Assembly: GCA_934167135.1 (NCBI GenBank)
Contig: CAKPKI010000105.1
Coordinates: 1-5,469, forward strand
Direction: 5' to 3'
Length of the DNA stretch: 5,469 bases
DNA from: an uncultured Clostridia bacterium
GTDB taxonomy: Bacteria > Bacillota > Clostridia > TANB77 > CAG-508
Position numbers and translations under genes: made by a program. The stretch's first letter is position 1. The number at the start of each line of letters is the position of its first letter. The notes below the pieces were generated by a model. The model saw nothing but the letters and a program-made list of their open reading frames with translations, was not told the DNA's origin and made no database searches. This document shows positions 1-5,469 of the stretch, piece by piece.

Positions 1-92
1 GGGTAAGCGAGTATTCAACCCGCAAGTGATAGAGTCACAAATATAGGATATTGTCTCTCTTTGAGAGCGTCCGTCTTATCTCCGACAAATTA
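1..92. other. Left-edge flank downstream of the ATPase
   Basis: No gene is seen. A small hairpin (CTCTC at 55-59, GAGAG at 63-67, three-base loop) lies about 25 bp after the ATPase stop, but no T-run follows on the minus strand, so a rho-independent terminator cannot be claimed. GTGA (26-29) and TCAC (35-38) form another short inverted repeat of unknown meaning. Confidence 0.4.
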
Positions 93-3000
93 CTATTTTC
101 TATGAAGGATTCTGATGGAGTTAAGCAAGCATAATACCGATACTCCCGTATCAGCAAATACCGCAATCCACATATTTGCGAATCCAAAAAGTCCCATAAT
201 CATAACAATGATTTTAATTGCAAGTGCAAATACAACGTTCTGCCATGAAATGCTATTTGTCATTTTTGCGATGCTGACAGCTTCTGGAATAGCTTTCATT
301 TCGGAGTTCATGAATACGACATCGGCTGCTTCAATTGCTGCGTCTGCGCCGCTTCCCATTGCTGCTCCAACATCTGCTCCGGCAAGTACTGGTGCATCGT
401 TGATACCATCTCCGACAAACATAACCGCTCCATGATTTTCTCTGATTTTCTTTAATTCAGATAATTTATCCTGTGGAAGCAGTTTTGCGTGTACTTCATC
501 AATTCCAGTTTCTTTTGCTACGGCATCTGCACTTTCCTGTGCATCACCAGTAAGCATTGCTGTGATGATTCCCTGTTTCTTTACAGCAGCAATTGCGTCT
601 TTTGCATCGTCTTTTACTGTATCAGAAATAATGATATTTCCAACAAACTTACCATTTAAGGCAACGAGTACTTCTGTACCAAAGTTTTCTTTCTGGTATG
701 CACTAAGATCTACATTCTGTGCATCCATGAGCTTTCTGTTACCGCAGAGAACAACGCCTCTGCTAAGTTCTGCGCGGATACCGTGTCCGGCAATTTCTTC
801 TACTTTAGAAGGTCTTTCGATGGAAAGTCCTTTTTCCTCGGCTGCCTCTACGATGCTGTTTCCGATTGGATGAGTAGAAGATAATTCACAGCTTGCGCTG
901 ATTGCTAATAAATCATTGGCAGTCATTGCATTTCCTGCTGGATTAGCTTTCTGAACAACAAAGTTACCTTTTGTGATTGTTCCAGTCTTATCCATTACGA
1001 TTGCTTTTACATTTTTCAGGCTTTCGATTGCGATTCCGCCTTTGAAAAGAATACCTTTCTTAGAGCCTGCTCCGATTCCGGAGAAGAATGCCAGCGGTAC
1101 ACTTAATACTAACGCACATGGACAACTGATAACTAAGAATGTCAGCGCTGTGTAAATAGATGCTGTTCCGCTTGTTCCATGAATTGTATTTACTGTTCCT
1201 GTATAGGCACTGTCTACAAAGAAATGCCAGTTCAGGGAATCTGGTAAAATAAATGGAAGAACAAGTGCTACAAATAATGCGAAGAATACAACGAATGGTG
1301 TATATACTCTTGCAAAACGAGTAATAAATTTATCAATGTTTGGTTTACTTGCTGCTGCATTTTCTACAGAGTCAAGAATTCTTGTTACCATGGATTCTTC
1401 AAGAATTTTCTCTACACGAATCTTTAATTGTCCAGATGTATTGACACAGCCGGAAACGATATTATCCCCAACCTTTGCCATGACAGGTACTGGCTCACCG
1501 GTAACTGGTGAAGTATCAATACGGCTCTCTCCGTCAATGATGACACCATCTAATGGAATACGGTCACCAGGACGAACTAAAAGAATATCTCCTACATTGG
1601 CCTCCTCCGCATCAATAACACGGACATCATTGCCAACAACAAGATTAACAACTTCCGGTCTTAAGTCAACCGCTTCCATAATCTGAGTGCGGCTCTGCTC
1701 GGTTGCTTTTTCTTCAAAATACTCACCGATACGGTAGAAAAGCATTACGCCTACTGCTTCTGGGAATTCCTGAATACAGAAAGCACCGATTGTTGCAATA
1801 CACATAAGGAAGTTCTCGTCAAATACCTGACCTTTCATGATGTTCTTTCCGGCTGTGATTAATACTTTGCCACCAAGAACTAAATAAGCAATCAGGAACA
1901 GCGCAAACATTGGAATAGTTGGCATATTTCCAACATGCTCAAGTATTTCACCAATAATGAAAATAACAGCTCCGACACCGATGCTTACAAGCGGATTATT
2001 AAGTGAGAACTTTTTCTCTCCTTCTTCTTCAGACTTAACTACCTTATTATCTTTAGGAATAATTGTAATTCCATCTTCCATTGCATCGATTGTTTCCTTA
2101 ATCATAGGAATCAACTGGTCTGGATTCTTGGCAGAAACTTTCATCTGCTTTGTCGCATAAGTGATTGTCAGGTCATCTACACCATTTAATGTTCTTAATT
2201 TTGCCTCAATCTTTGCTGCACAGTTCGCACAGTCAAGACCGTCTAAAATATATACTTTTGTATTAGAAATACCACTTGGTTTTCTACGCTGTCTTGGAAC
2301 GATTGTAACTCCATCTTCGATAGAATCTACAACTGCCTGCATCTTTGGAAGTAACTCTGCCTGATTATTCGCAGAAACTCGAAGCTGCTTTGTCGCAAAC
2401 GCTACAGATGCAAATCCTACTTCCGGCATCTGACGAATCTTCGCCTCAATCTTTGCTGCACAGTTCGCACAGTCAATTCCTTCTAAAATGTATACTTTCT
2501 TTTCCAAATCTTCGTCTGGCATATGGCAGTTACATTTTGCAAGACTTTCTCCACAAACGTCACAATACTCTACATAGGAATTACATTTCTCACACTGACA
2601 GCCTTCTGGATGTCCTTCTACCTCATGATGTTCTACTTCAAAATGTGTGTGTGAACGTGTCGCCTGTGGTTTTGCTGGTTCATGATGATGGTCATGACCA
2701 CAGCCGCAATCATCTCCGTGATGATGGTGATGATGCTCATGGCCGTGGTCGTGGCCACATCCGCAGTCTTCTCCGTGGTCATGGTGATGCTCATGCTCGT
2801 GATGGTCATGGCCGCAGCCACATTCTTCTCCATGTTCATGGTGATGATGATGCTCATGCTCTTCATGTTCATGGTGGTGGTCGTGGCCGCAGCCGCACTC
2901 GTCTCCATGTTCATGGTGGTGATGGTGCTCATGTTCTTCATGCTCATGGTGGTGGTCGTGGCCACATCCGCACTCGTCTCCATGTTCATGATGATGCTCA

Positions 3001-3569
3001 TGTTCATGTTCTTCATGCTCATGGTGGTGGTCATGTTCGTGACCGCAGCCGCAGTCTTCTCCATGCTCATGGTGGTGATGCTCATGGTCCTCATGCTCAT
3101 GATGATGTTCGTGGCCGCAGCCGCATTCTTCTCCATGCTCATGATGATGATGCTCATGTTCATGTTCCTCATGTTCATGGTGGTGGTCGTGACCACAGCC
3201 GCATTCTTCTCCATGCTCATGATGATGATGCTCATGTTCATGTTCCTCATGTTCATGGTGGTGGTCGTGACCACAGCCACATTCTTCTCCATGTTCATGA
3301 TGGTGGTGATGCTCATGGCTATGAGTCTCTGCCGCTTTCCGTCTGCCGCGGGTTCTCTCTACCACTTCTACATCTGGTTCCATAGACTGAATTGTTTCTC
3401 TGATTTTTGGCAGAACCGCTTCCGGATCCTCCGCTGCAAATCGAAGCTGCTTGGTTGCGAATGTAACAGATACATCGCTAAGTTCCGGCAGCTTGCTAAG
3501 CTTTCTCTCAATCTTGGCTGCACAGTTTGCACAATCAAGATTCTCAAGAATATATACTTTTCTCTGCAT
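93..3569 (-). CDS. cadA: Zn2+/Cd2+/Pb2+-exporting P1B-type ATPase with three HMA domains and a giant His/Cys-rich linker
   Basis: Membrane pump that uses ATP to export soft divalent metals from the cytoplasm. Seen, in order: HMA1 (residues ~3-71, DCANC), His-rich repeats (~82-297), a Cys-rich stretch (~320-350), HMA2 (~357-427) and HMA3 (~437-507), both DCANC; about eight membrane segments from ~523; TGE actuator loop (690-692); CPC metal site in TM6 (816-818); phosphorylated Asp860 in DKTGT; HP (900-901); TGD (1007-1009); GDGINDAP (1053-1060). The last membrane pair has Asn1111, Lys1119 and Asp1140-x-Gly, the N-x7-K...DxG signature of Zn/Cd/Pb (P1B-2) pumps; Asp before each CxxC fits this and argues against copper. 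Usual family length is about 700-800 residues, so the excess is N-terminal. AGAGAGG lies 7 nt before the ATG. It follows the ArsR gene by 22 bp, so is co-transcribed. The symbol is by family, and the metal order is inferred. Confidence 0.97.
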   Translation of the reverse strand: MQRKVYILENLDCANCAAKIERKLSKLPELSDVSVTFATKQLRFAAEDPEAVLPKIRETIQSMEPDVEVVERTRGRRKAAETHSHEHHHHHEHGEECGCGHDHHHEHEEHEHEHHHHEHGEECGCGHDHHHEHEEHEHEHHHHEHGEECGCGHEHHHEHEDHEHHHHEHGEDCGCGHEHDHHHEHEEHEHEHHHEHGDECGCGHDHHHEHEEHEHHHHHEHGDECGCGHDHHHEHEEHEHHHHHEHGEECGCGHDHHEHEHHHDHGEDCGCGHDHGHEHHHHHHGDDCGCGHDHHHEPAKPQATRSHTHFEVEHHEVEGHPEGCQCEKCNSYVEYCDVCGESLAKCNCHMPDEDLEKKVYILEGIDCANCAAKIEAKIRQMPEVGFASVAFATKQLRVSANNQAELLPKMQAVVDSIEDGVTIVPRQRRKPSGISNTKVYILDGLDCANCAAKIEAKLRTLNGVDDLTITYATKQMKVSAKNPDQLIPMIKETIDAMEDGITIIPKDNKVVKSEEEGEKKFSLNNPLVSIGVGAVIFIIGEILEHVGNMPTIPMFALFLIAYLVLGGKVLITAGKNIMKGQVFDENFLMCIATIGAFCIQEFPEAVGVMLFYRIGEYFEEKATEQSRTQIMEAVDLRPEVVNLVVGNDVRVIDAEEANVGDILLVRPGDRIPLDGVIIDGESRIDTSPVTGEPVPVMAKVGDNIVSGCVNTSGQLKIRVEKILEESMVTRILDSVENAAASKPNIDKFITRFARVYTPFVVFFALFVALVLPFILPDSLNWHFFVDSAYTGTVNTIHGTSGTASIYTALTFLVISCPCALVLSVPLAFFSGIGAGSKKGILFKGGIAIESLKNVKAIVMDKTGTITKGNFVVQKANPAGNAMTANDLLAISASCELSSTHPIGNSIVEAAEEKGLSIERPSKVEEIAGHGIRAELSRGVVLCGNRKLMDAQNVDLSAYQKENFGTEVLVALNGKFVGNIIISDTVKDDAKDAIAAVKKQGIITAMLTGDAQESADAVAKETGIDEVHAKLLPQDKLSELKKIRENHGAVMFVGDGINDAPVLAGADVGAAMGSGADAAIEAADVVFMNSEMKAIPEAVSIAKMTNSISWQNVVFALAIKIIVMIMGLFGFANMWIAVFADTGVSVLCLLNSIRILHRK
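2203..2476 (-). repeat. Duplicated HMA domain module with an exact 34-bp core repeat
   Basis: Positions 2203-2236 and 2443-2476 are identical over 34 bp and exactly 240 bp (80 codons) apart. They encode the DCANCAAKIEAK segment of HMA3 and HMA2. HMA1, around 3507-3540, has the same protein motif but clearly more base differences. HMA2 and HMA3 are therefore probably a later tandem duplication, or are kept alike by gene conversion. Confidence 0.85.
2679..3326 (-). repeat. Coding tandem repeat: His-rich linker with nine CGCG motifs
   Basis: Encodes ATPase residues ~82-297. Each unit follows the pattern H-G-[ED]-[ED]-C-G-C-G-H-[DE]-H-H followed by a run of alternating Glu and His. The nine CGCG motifs begin at residues 97, 123, 149, 173, 200, 225, 250, 269 and 288, giving periods of 26, 26, 24, 27, 25, 25, 19 and 19 residues. 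By hand count the stretch holds about 100 histidines and 18 cysteines in 216 residues. No globular fold is expected; it probably binds many Zn/Cd ions. Units are longer and more alike toward the N-terminal side and shorter and more diverged toward the C-terminal side, as in an array growing from one end. Confidence 0.95.
3121..3276 (-). repeat. Perfect 78-bp tandem duplication within the His-rich array
   Basis: Positions 3121-3198 and 3199-3276 are identical over 78 bp, which is 26 codons, including all silent positions. Neighbouring units differ at several bases. The reading frame is kept. This marks a recent unit duplication by slippage or unequal recombination. Confidence 0.93.
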
Positions 3570-3591
3570 TGTGATACCTCTCTTCTCGATA

Positions 3592-3951
3592 TTAGGAATC
3601 GGTATGTGTCATATGTATCAATGCCTCTTCCATAATATCTACAATATGCTGGTCATCCAGTGAATAAAAAACATTTTTTCCTTCCCGTCTTGCTCTTACC
3701 TGATGCATCTTACGCATTACGGCAAGCTGATGGGAAACTGCAGACTTAGTCATGTCAAGGAAAACTGCAATATCACCGGCACACATCTCCTGCTCCTTTA
3801 GTGCATACAGAATCCGTATTCTTGTGTCGTCTGCTAAAACTTTAAAAAAGGATACTACCTTATCAATCTCGCAGTCTTTCGGCATACTCTTCTGTACCTT
3901 GTCAATACTTTCAGGAAACATTGCCACACAATCGCTCTTTTTCGTTCCCAT
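3592..3951 (-). CDS. ArsR/SmtB-family metal-sensing repressor (CadC/CzrA-like)
   Basis: Winged-helix dimeric repressor that leaves its DNA when it binds metal; 119 residues, typical for the family. Seen: the helix-turn-helix covers ~55-82, with recognition helix around SAVSHQLAVMRKM, followed by the beta-hairpin wing RARREGKNVFYSL (86-98). The last helix carries Asp100, His102, His113 and His116, the DxH(x10)Hx2H alpha5 site used by SmtB/CzrA for zinc. Cys8 and Cys57 align with alpha3N cysteines of CadC, but two partner positions appear to be Phe12 (or nearby) and Gly59. The start at 3951 is chosen because AAGGAGG (3957-3963) lies 5 nt upstream; an in-frame ATG at 3993 would fall inside the operator and lacks such a site. 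It is first in the operon, 22 bp before the ATPase, so it likely represses both. Zn as the main inducer is inferred; Cd or Pb is possible. Confidence 0.95.
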   Translation of the reverse strand: MGTKKSDCVAMFPESIDKVQKSMPKDCEIDKVVSFFKVLADDTRIRILYALKEQEMCAGDIAVFLDMTKSAVSHQLAVMRKMHQVRARREGKNVFYSLDDQHIVDIMEEALIHMTHTDS

Positions 3952-3977
3952 AACTTCCTCCTTCATCAAACAAATAA

Positions 3978-3993
3978 TTGAATACTTGTTCAA
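3978..3993. promoter_or_regulatory. ArsR-type operator O2, at the start of the transcript
   Basis: A 16-bp inverted repeat TTGAATACTTGTTCAA with perfect TTGAA/TTCAA arms. It covers about +2 to +18 of the predicted transcript. Its centre is 31 bp from that of O1, close to three helical turns, so two repressor dimers could sit on the same face of the DNA. Confidence 0.75.
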
Positions 3994-4001
3994 CTGTCCC
4001 T

Positions 4002-4031
4002 ATTATAGTTGAATGAATACTCAATTGTCAA
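4002..4031 (-). promoter_or_regulatory. Sigma-A promoter of the arsR-ATPase operon
   Basis: On the minus strand a perfect TTGACA (4026-4031) and a perfect TATAAT (4002-4007) are separated by 18 bp. Transcription would start near 3995, giving a leader of about 44 nt before the ArsR start. Such a strong core promoter suits a repressed operon. Confidence 0.9.
4009..4024. promoter_or_regulatory. ArsR-type operator O1, inside the -35/-10 spacer
   Basis: A 16-bp imperfect inverted repeat, plus strand TTGAATGAATACTCAA with TTGA/TCAA arms. It occupies almost exactly the 18-bp spacer of the operon promoter, so a bound repressor would block RNA polymerase. Read on the minus strand it matches O2 at 12 of 16 positions. 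It resembles known CadC/SmtB-family operators, which are AT-rich with TGAA/TTCA half-sites. Confidence 0.8.
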
Positions 4032-4270
4032 TAGGTATTTTTAATTTTTTTCTACTTCTTCAGTATGATATAGATTTTGAACAAATTTCCATTGTAAAAC
4101 ATATCGTTCATTCTACAGAAAAATCTCGCTATTTATATTATATCATAAATCGCATTGTAAATTTTATGCACAAATTCCATGTCTTTAATCTTCATCAAGA
4201 CTTTGTTATAAATCACACAGTAAGTTATACTTATATAAATACTATCTTTTCCTGAAATTCTATAAATCTA
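4032..4270. other. AT-rich intergenic region between the MBL gene and the operon promoter
   Basis: No convincing gene is seen. With the promoter and operators, the gap between the MBL stop and the ArsR start is about 320 bp. It contains a minus-strand extended -10 motif, TGATATAAT (4137-4145), with no good -35, which might be a weak second promoter for the operon. A short AT-only inverted repeat (TAAGT/ACTTA, near 4220-4232) has no T-run, so I see no clear terminator for the MBL gene. Confidence 0.6.
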
Positions 4271-5308
4271 TTAAAATCTGATTACATTTCCTGTGCAGTT
4301 AAAAATAAATTTTTCTCCAAAGTTTTCTTTTATCATTTCTAAATTGTCTTCGCCCGTACAATGAGAAACGGCGATAAAATTTATATTCATTTTCTTTAAA
4401 TCTACTATCGTTTTTCTAAGCCGCTCCTCGTCCGCTTCCATCAAATGGGTTCCTCCGACAACGCCACAAATCTTTTTTCCGCTCCGCTTTTCAATCGTTT
4501 TAAGAATATTCATAATACCCGGATGAGAACATCCTACTATAACAACAAGACCTTTTTCCGTATCTAATGCTACTGCGATTTCGTCTGTAAAAGAATCTTT
4601 TGTATATATAGAAAATTTTTCTTCTATTGCAAACTGCGATAATTCTTCATCAGAAAAATTAGAGTGCGTTTGAAAAATGCTTTCTGTAAGATGTTCGTTG
4701 CAATTTGCGGGAGATTTAGCCTGAATACGGTCGGCGTAGCGGGCTACGGCAACTGTTTTATCCTGCGACACGCTTTTATCTACAAAATCCTCCTCCGCAT
4801 TCTCTTCTTTTTTTATAAAAAAATGAGGATTTAACGGTTCATATTCTATAGCACGCTCAAAATTACGATGTAGAGTTACTCCAGAAAAAATCATTTGCAT
4901 ATCTTCTTTTACCTCACAGACAGATACTCCCTTTTTCTCTAATTCTTCTCTGGAAAATGCAATCCCGATATTCTTCATTGTTCCATCTTTTTTCTCATAA
5001 TATTTTTCCCTGAAAAAATCTTTTCCCACATACATTTTCCTGACCTTTTCTTCTTCTATCAGCCTTTTTACGCCGCCCGCATGGTCATAATGAGCATGAC
5101 TGATTAACAATGCACTCAAATCTTCAAGAGAAATCCCCATCTTCGCTGCATTGTCATAAAATGTTCCGCTCTGCCCTGTATCCATCAAAAGGCGAACGGG
5201 CGGCTCCTGATTCACACTTTCAATCAAAACAGAAAGACCATGTTCACACACATAGCTTTCTTCTTTATCCATATGATTTTCAATCAAAGTAGTCAGCTTC
5301 CACTTCAT
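4271..5308 (-). CDS. Metallo-beta-lactamase-fold hydrolase, COG1237 type, with an internal insertion
   Basis: Probable cytoplasmic dinuclear-metal hydrolase; no signal peptide. Numbered from the chosen start (345 residues): LLMDTGQ strand (40-46), metal motif H71-x-H73-x-D75-H76 followed by AGG, then GCSHPG (His262), GTHL (His288) and SHCTG (His316) near the end. This late pattern is typical of the COG1237 branch, often annotated from archaeal work as dihydropterin-ribofuranosylaminobenzene phosphate synthase-like; the bacterial substrate is unknown. The family is usually about 270-280 residues; the excess sits at ~168-236. The start at 5308 is preferred because GGAGG (5317-5321) lies 8 nt upstream, and this same motif overlaps the codons just after the other ATG at 5323. 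It is on the same strand as the metal operon but well separated, so likely a separate unit. Fold is sure, function is not. Confidence 0.9.
   Translation of the reverse strand: MKWKLTTLIENHMDKEESYVCEHGLSVLIESVNQEPPVRLLMDTGQSGTFYDNAAKMGISLEDLSALLISHAHYDHAGGVKRLIEEEKVRKMYVGKDFFREKYYEKKDGTMKNIGIAFSREELEKKGVSVCEVKEDMQMIFSGVTLHRNFERAIEYEPLNPHFFIKKEENAEEDFVDKSVSQDKTVAVARYADRIQAKSPANCNEHLTESIFQTHSNFSDEELSQFAIEEKFSIYTKDSFTDEIAVALDTEKGLVVIVGCSHPGIMNILKTIEKRSGKKICGVVGGTHLMEADEERLRKTIVDLKKMNINFIAVSHCTGEDNLEMIKENFGEKFIFNCTGNVIRF
4730..4753. repeat. GC-rich imperfect palindrome inside the MBL coding region
   Basis: Two 11-bp arms around a GG centre: GTCGGCGTAGC (4730-4740) and GCTACGGCAAC (4743-4753) are inverted repeats matching at 9 of 11 positions. 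In the transcript one mismatch becomes a G-U pair, leaving a single C-C mismatch. It holds 17 G/C of 24 bases within an AT-rich gene and encodes residues ~186-193 in the inserted segment. It may be a dispersed palindromic element; this is inference. Confidence 0.6.
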
Positions 5309-5380
5309 AAAAAATTCCTCCATTCTTTATAAATCATGATACAATAGATTTAGATTTTTGAGAAGTTTTTTAAAAGTTAA

Positions 5381-5398
5381 GCTATAACTATATATAGC
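5381..5398. repeat. Short AT-rich inverted repeat upstream of the MBL gene
   Basis: GCTATA (5381-5386) and TATAGC (5393-5398) form 6-bp perfect arms with a 6-bp spacer, about 73 bp upstream of the MBL start and 20 bp from the divergent promoter. It could be an operator in the shared upstream region, but it may be chance in AT-rich DNA. I found no confident promoter for the MBL gene. Confidence 0.35.
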
Positions 5399-5417
5399 AT
5401 CCATCTAGTAATAATAG

Positions 5418-5446
5418 TTTACGAATACTCCATTTTTTGTTATACT
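5418..5446 (+). promoter_or_regulatory. Outward-facing promoter for a gene right of the window
   Basis: Plus strand TTTACG (5418-5423), 17 bp, then TATACT (5441-5446), with an upstream TG (5438-5439) making an extended -10. Transcription would start near 5453 and run off the right edge, divergent from the MBL gene. The GGAGG at 5465-5469 supports it. Confidence 0.65.
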
Positions 5447-5464
5447 CCAATAAAAAACGATTCT

Positions 5465-5469
5465 GGAGG
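5465..5469 (+). promoter_or_regulatory. Ribosome binding site of a gene starting beyond the right edge
   Basis: GGAGG forms the last five bases, about 12 nt after the predicted start of the plus-strand transcript. The start codon should lie about 5-10 nt past the edge. What the gene encodes cannot be seen. Confidence 0.55.

Noticed and set aside
55..67. Hairpin after the ATPase as a rho-independent terminator
   Set aside because: The stem is only 5 bp and no T-run follows on the minus strand.
2520..2522. Internal ATG at ATPase residue 350 that could give a short pump lacking the His-rich region
   Set aside because: The nearest GGAGA lies about 24 nt upstream, too far for efficient initiation; no other evidence of an internal start.
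2679..3326. CRISPR-like appearance of regularly spaced repeats
   Set aside because: The repeats are contiguous, in frame and coding, with no unique spacers; they form a protein repeat.
2345..3635. Long plus-strand open frames across the His-rich repeat (one Met/Val-rich, one His/Gly/Arg-rich) and a minus-strand Met/Thr-rich frame
   Set aside because: They are frame shadows: the His codon CAT reads ATG on the other strand and the repeat excludes stops in several frames. No ribosome binding site or family similarity is seen, and the ATPase frame explains the region.
3952..3993. Longer ArsR start at 3993 adding 14 residues
   Set aside because: That ATG lies within operator O2 near the predicted transcript start and has no ribosome binding site, whereas the ATG at 3951 has AAGGAGG 5 nt upstream.
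4203..4231. Plus-strand promoter-like pair TTGTTA, 17 bp, TATACT
   Set aside because: It points into the antisense of the MBL gene with no open frame or ribosome binding site after it; such matches are expected by chance in AT-rich DNA.
4013..4255. An 80-codon plus-strand open frame in the intergenic region
   Set aside because: It starts inside operator O1, has no ribosome binding site, and its composition (Ile, Phe, Tyr, Asn, His) is what AT-rich non-coding DNA gives.

Overview
The window looks like a piece of a low-GC Gram-positive chromosome, most likely a gut-type Clostridia such as a Lachnospiraceae. The grounds are AT-rich intergenic DNA, strong AGGAGG ribosome binding sites, consensus sigma-A promoters and the protein families present; the family-level placement is inference. 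All three recognisable genes lie on the minus strand, so the window reads from right to left.

Right part (about 4271-5469): a stand-alone metallo-beta-lactamase-fold hydrolase of the COG1237 type (start reassigned to 5308). It carries an apparent insertion of about 65 residues containing a GC-rich palindrome. To its right, a divergent plus-strand promoter (-35 at 5418, extended -10 at 5441) and a GGAGG at the very last bases announce a gene beginning just outside the window.

Middle (3570-4270): an AT-rich spacer, then a perfect-consensus promoter (TTGACA, 18 bp, TATAAT) driving a two-gene metal-resistance operon. A 16-bp inverted repeat fills the -35/-10 spacer and a second related one lies just after the predicted transcription start. 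Their centres are 31 bp apart. The first gene is an ArsR/SmtB-family sensor (start reassigned to 3951) with an intact alpha5 zinc site.

Left part (93-3569): 22 bp after the sensor gene comes a 1158-residue zinc/cadmium/lead-exporting P1B-type ATPase. The catalytic and membrane core is ordinary, but the cytoplasmic N-terminus is very large: three HMA domains, a linker with about 100 histidines and nine CGCG motifs between HMA1 and HMA2, and a seven-cysteine mini-domain. Part of the linker is a perfect 78-bp tandem duplication, suggesting the repeat array is still changing in length.

How they work together (inference): excess Zn/Cd releases the ArsR repressor from the two operators, the pump is made, and the HMA and His/Cys domains capture cytosolic metal for export or buffering. 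The MBL gene shares the strand but is separated by about 320 bp and shows no clear functional link. The most unusual element is the expanded His/Cys metal-binding module of the ATPase.
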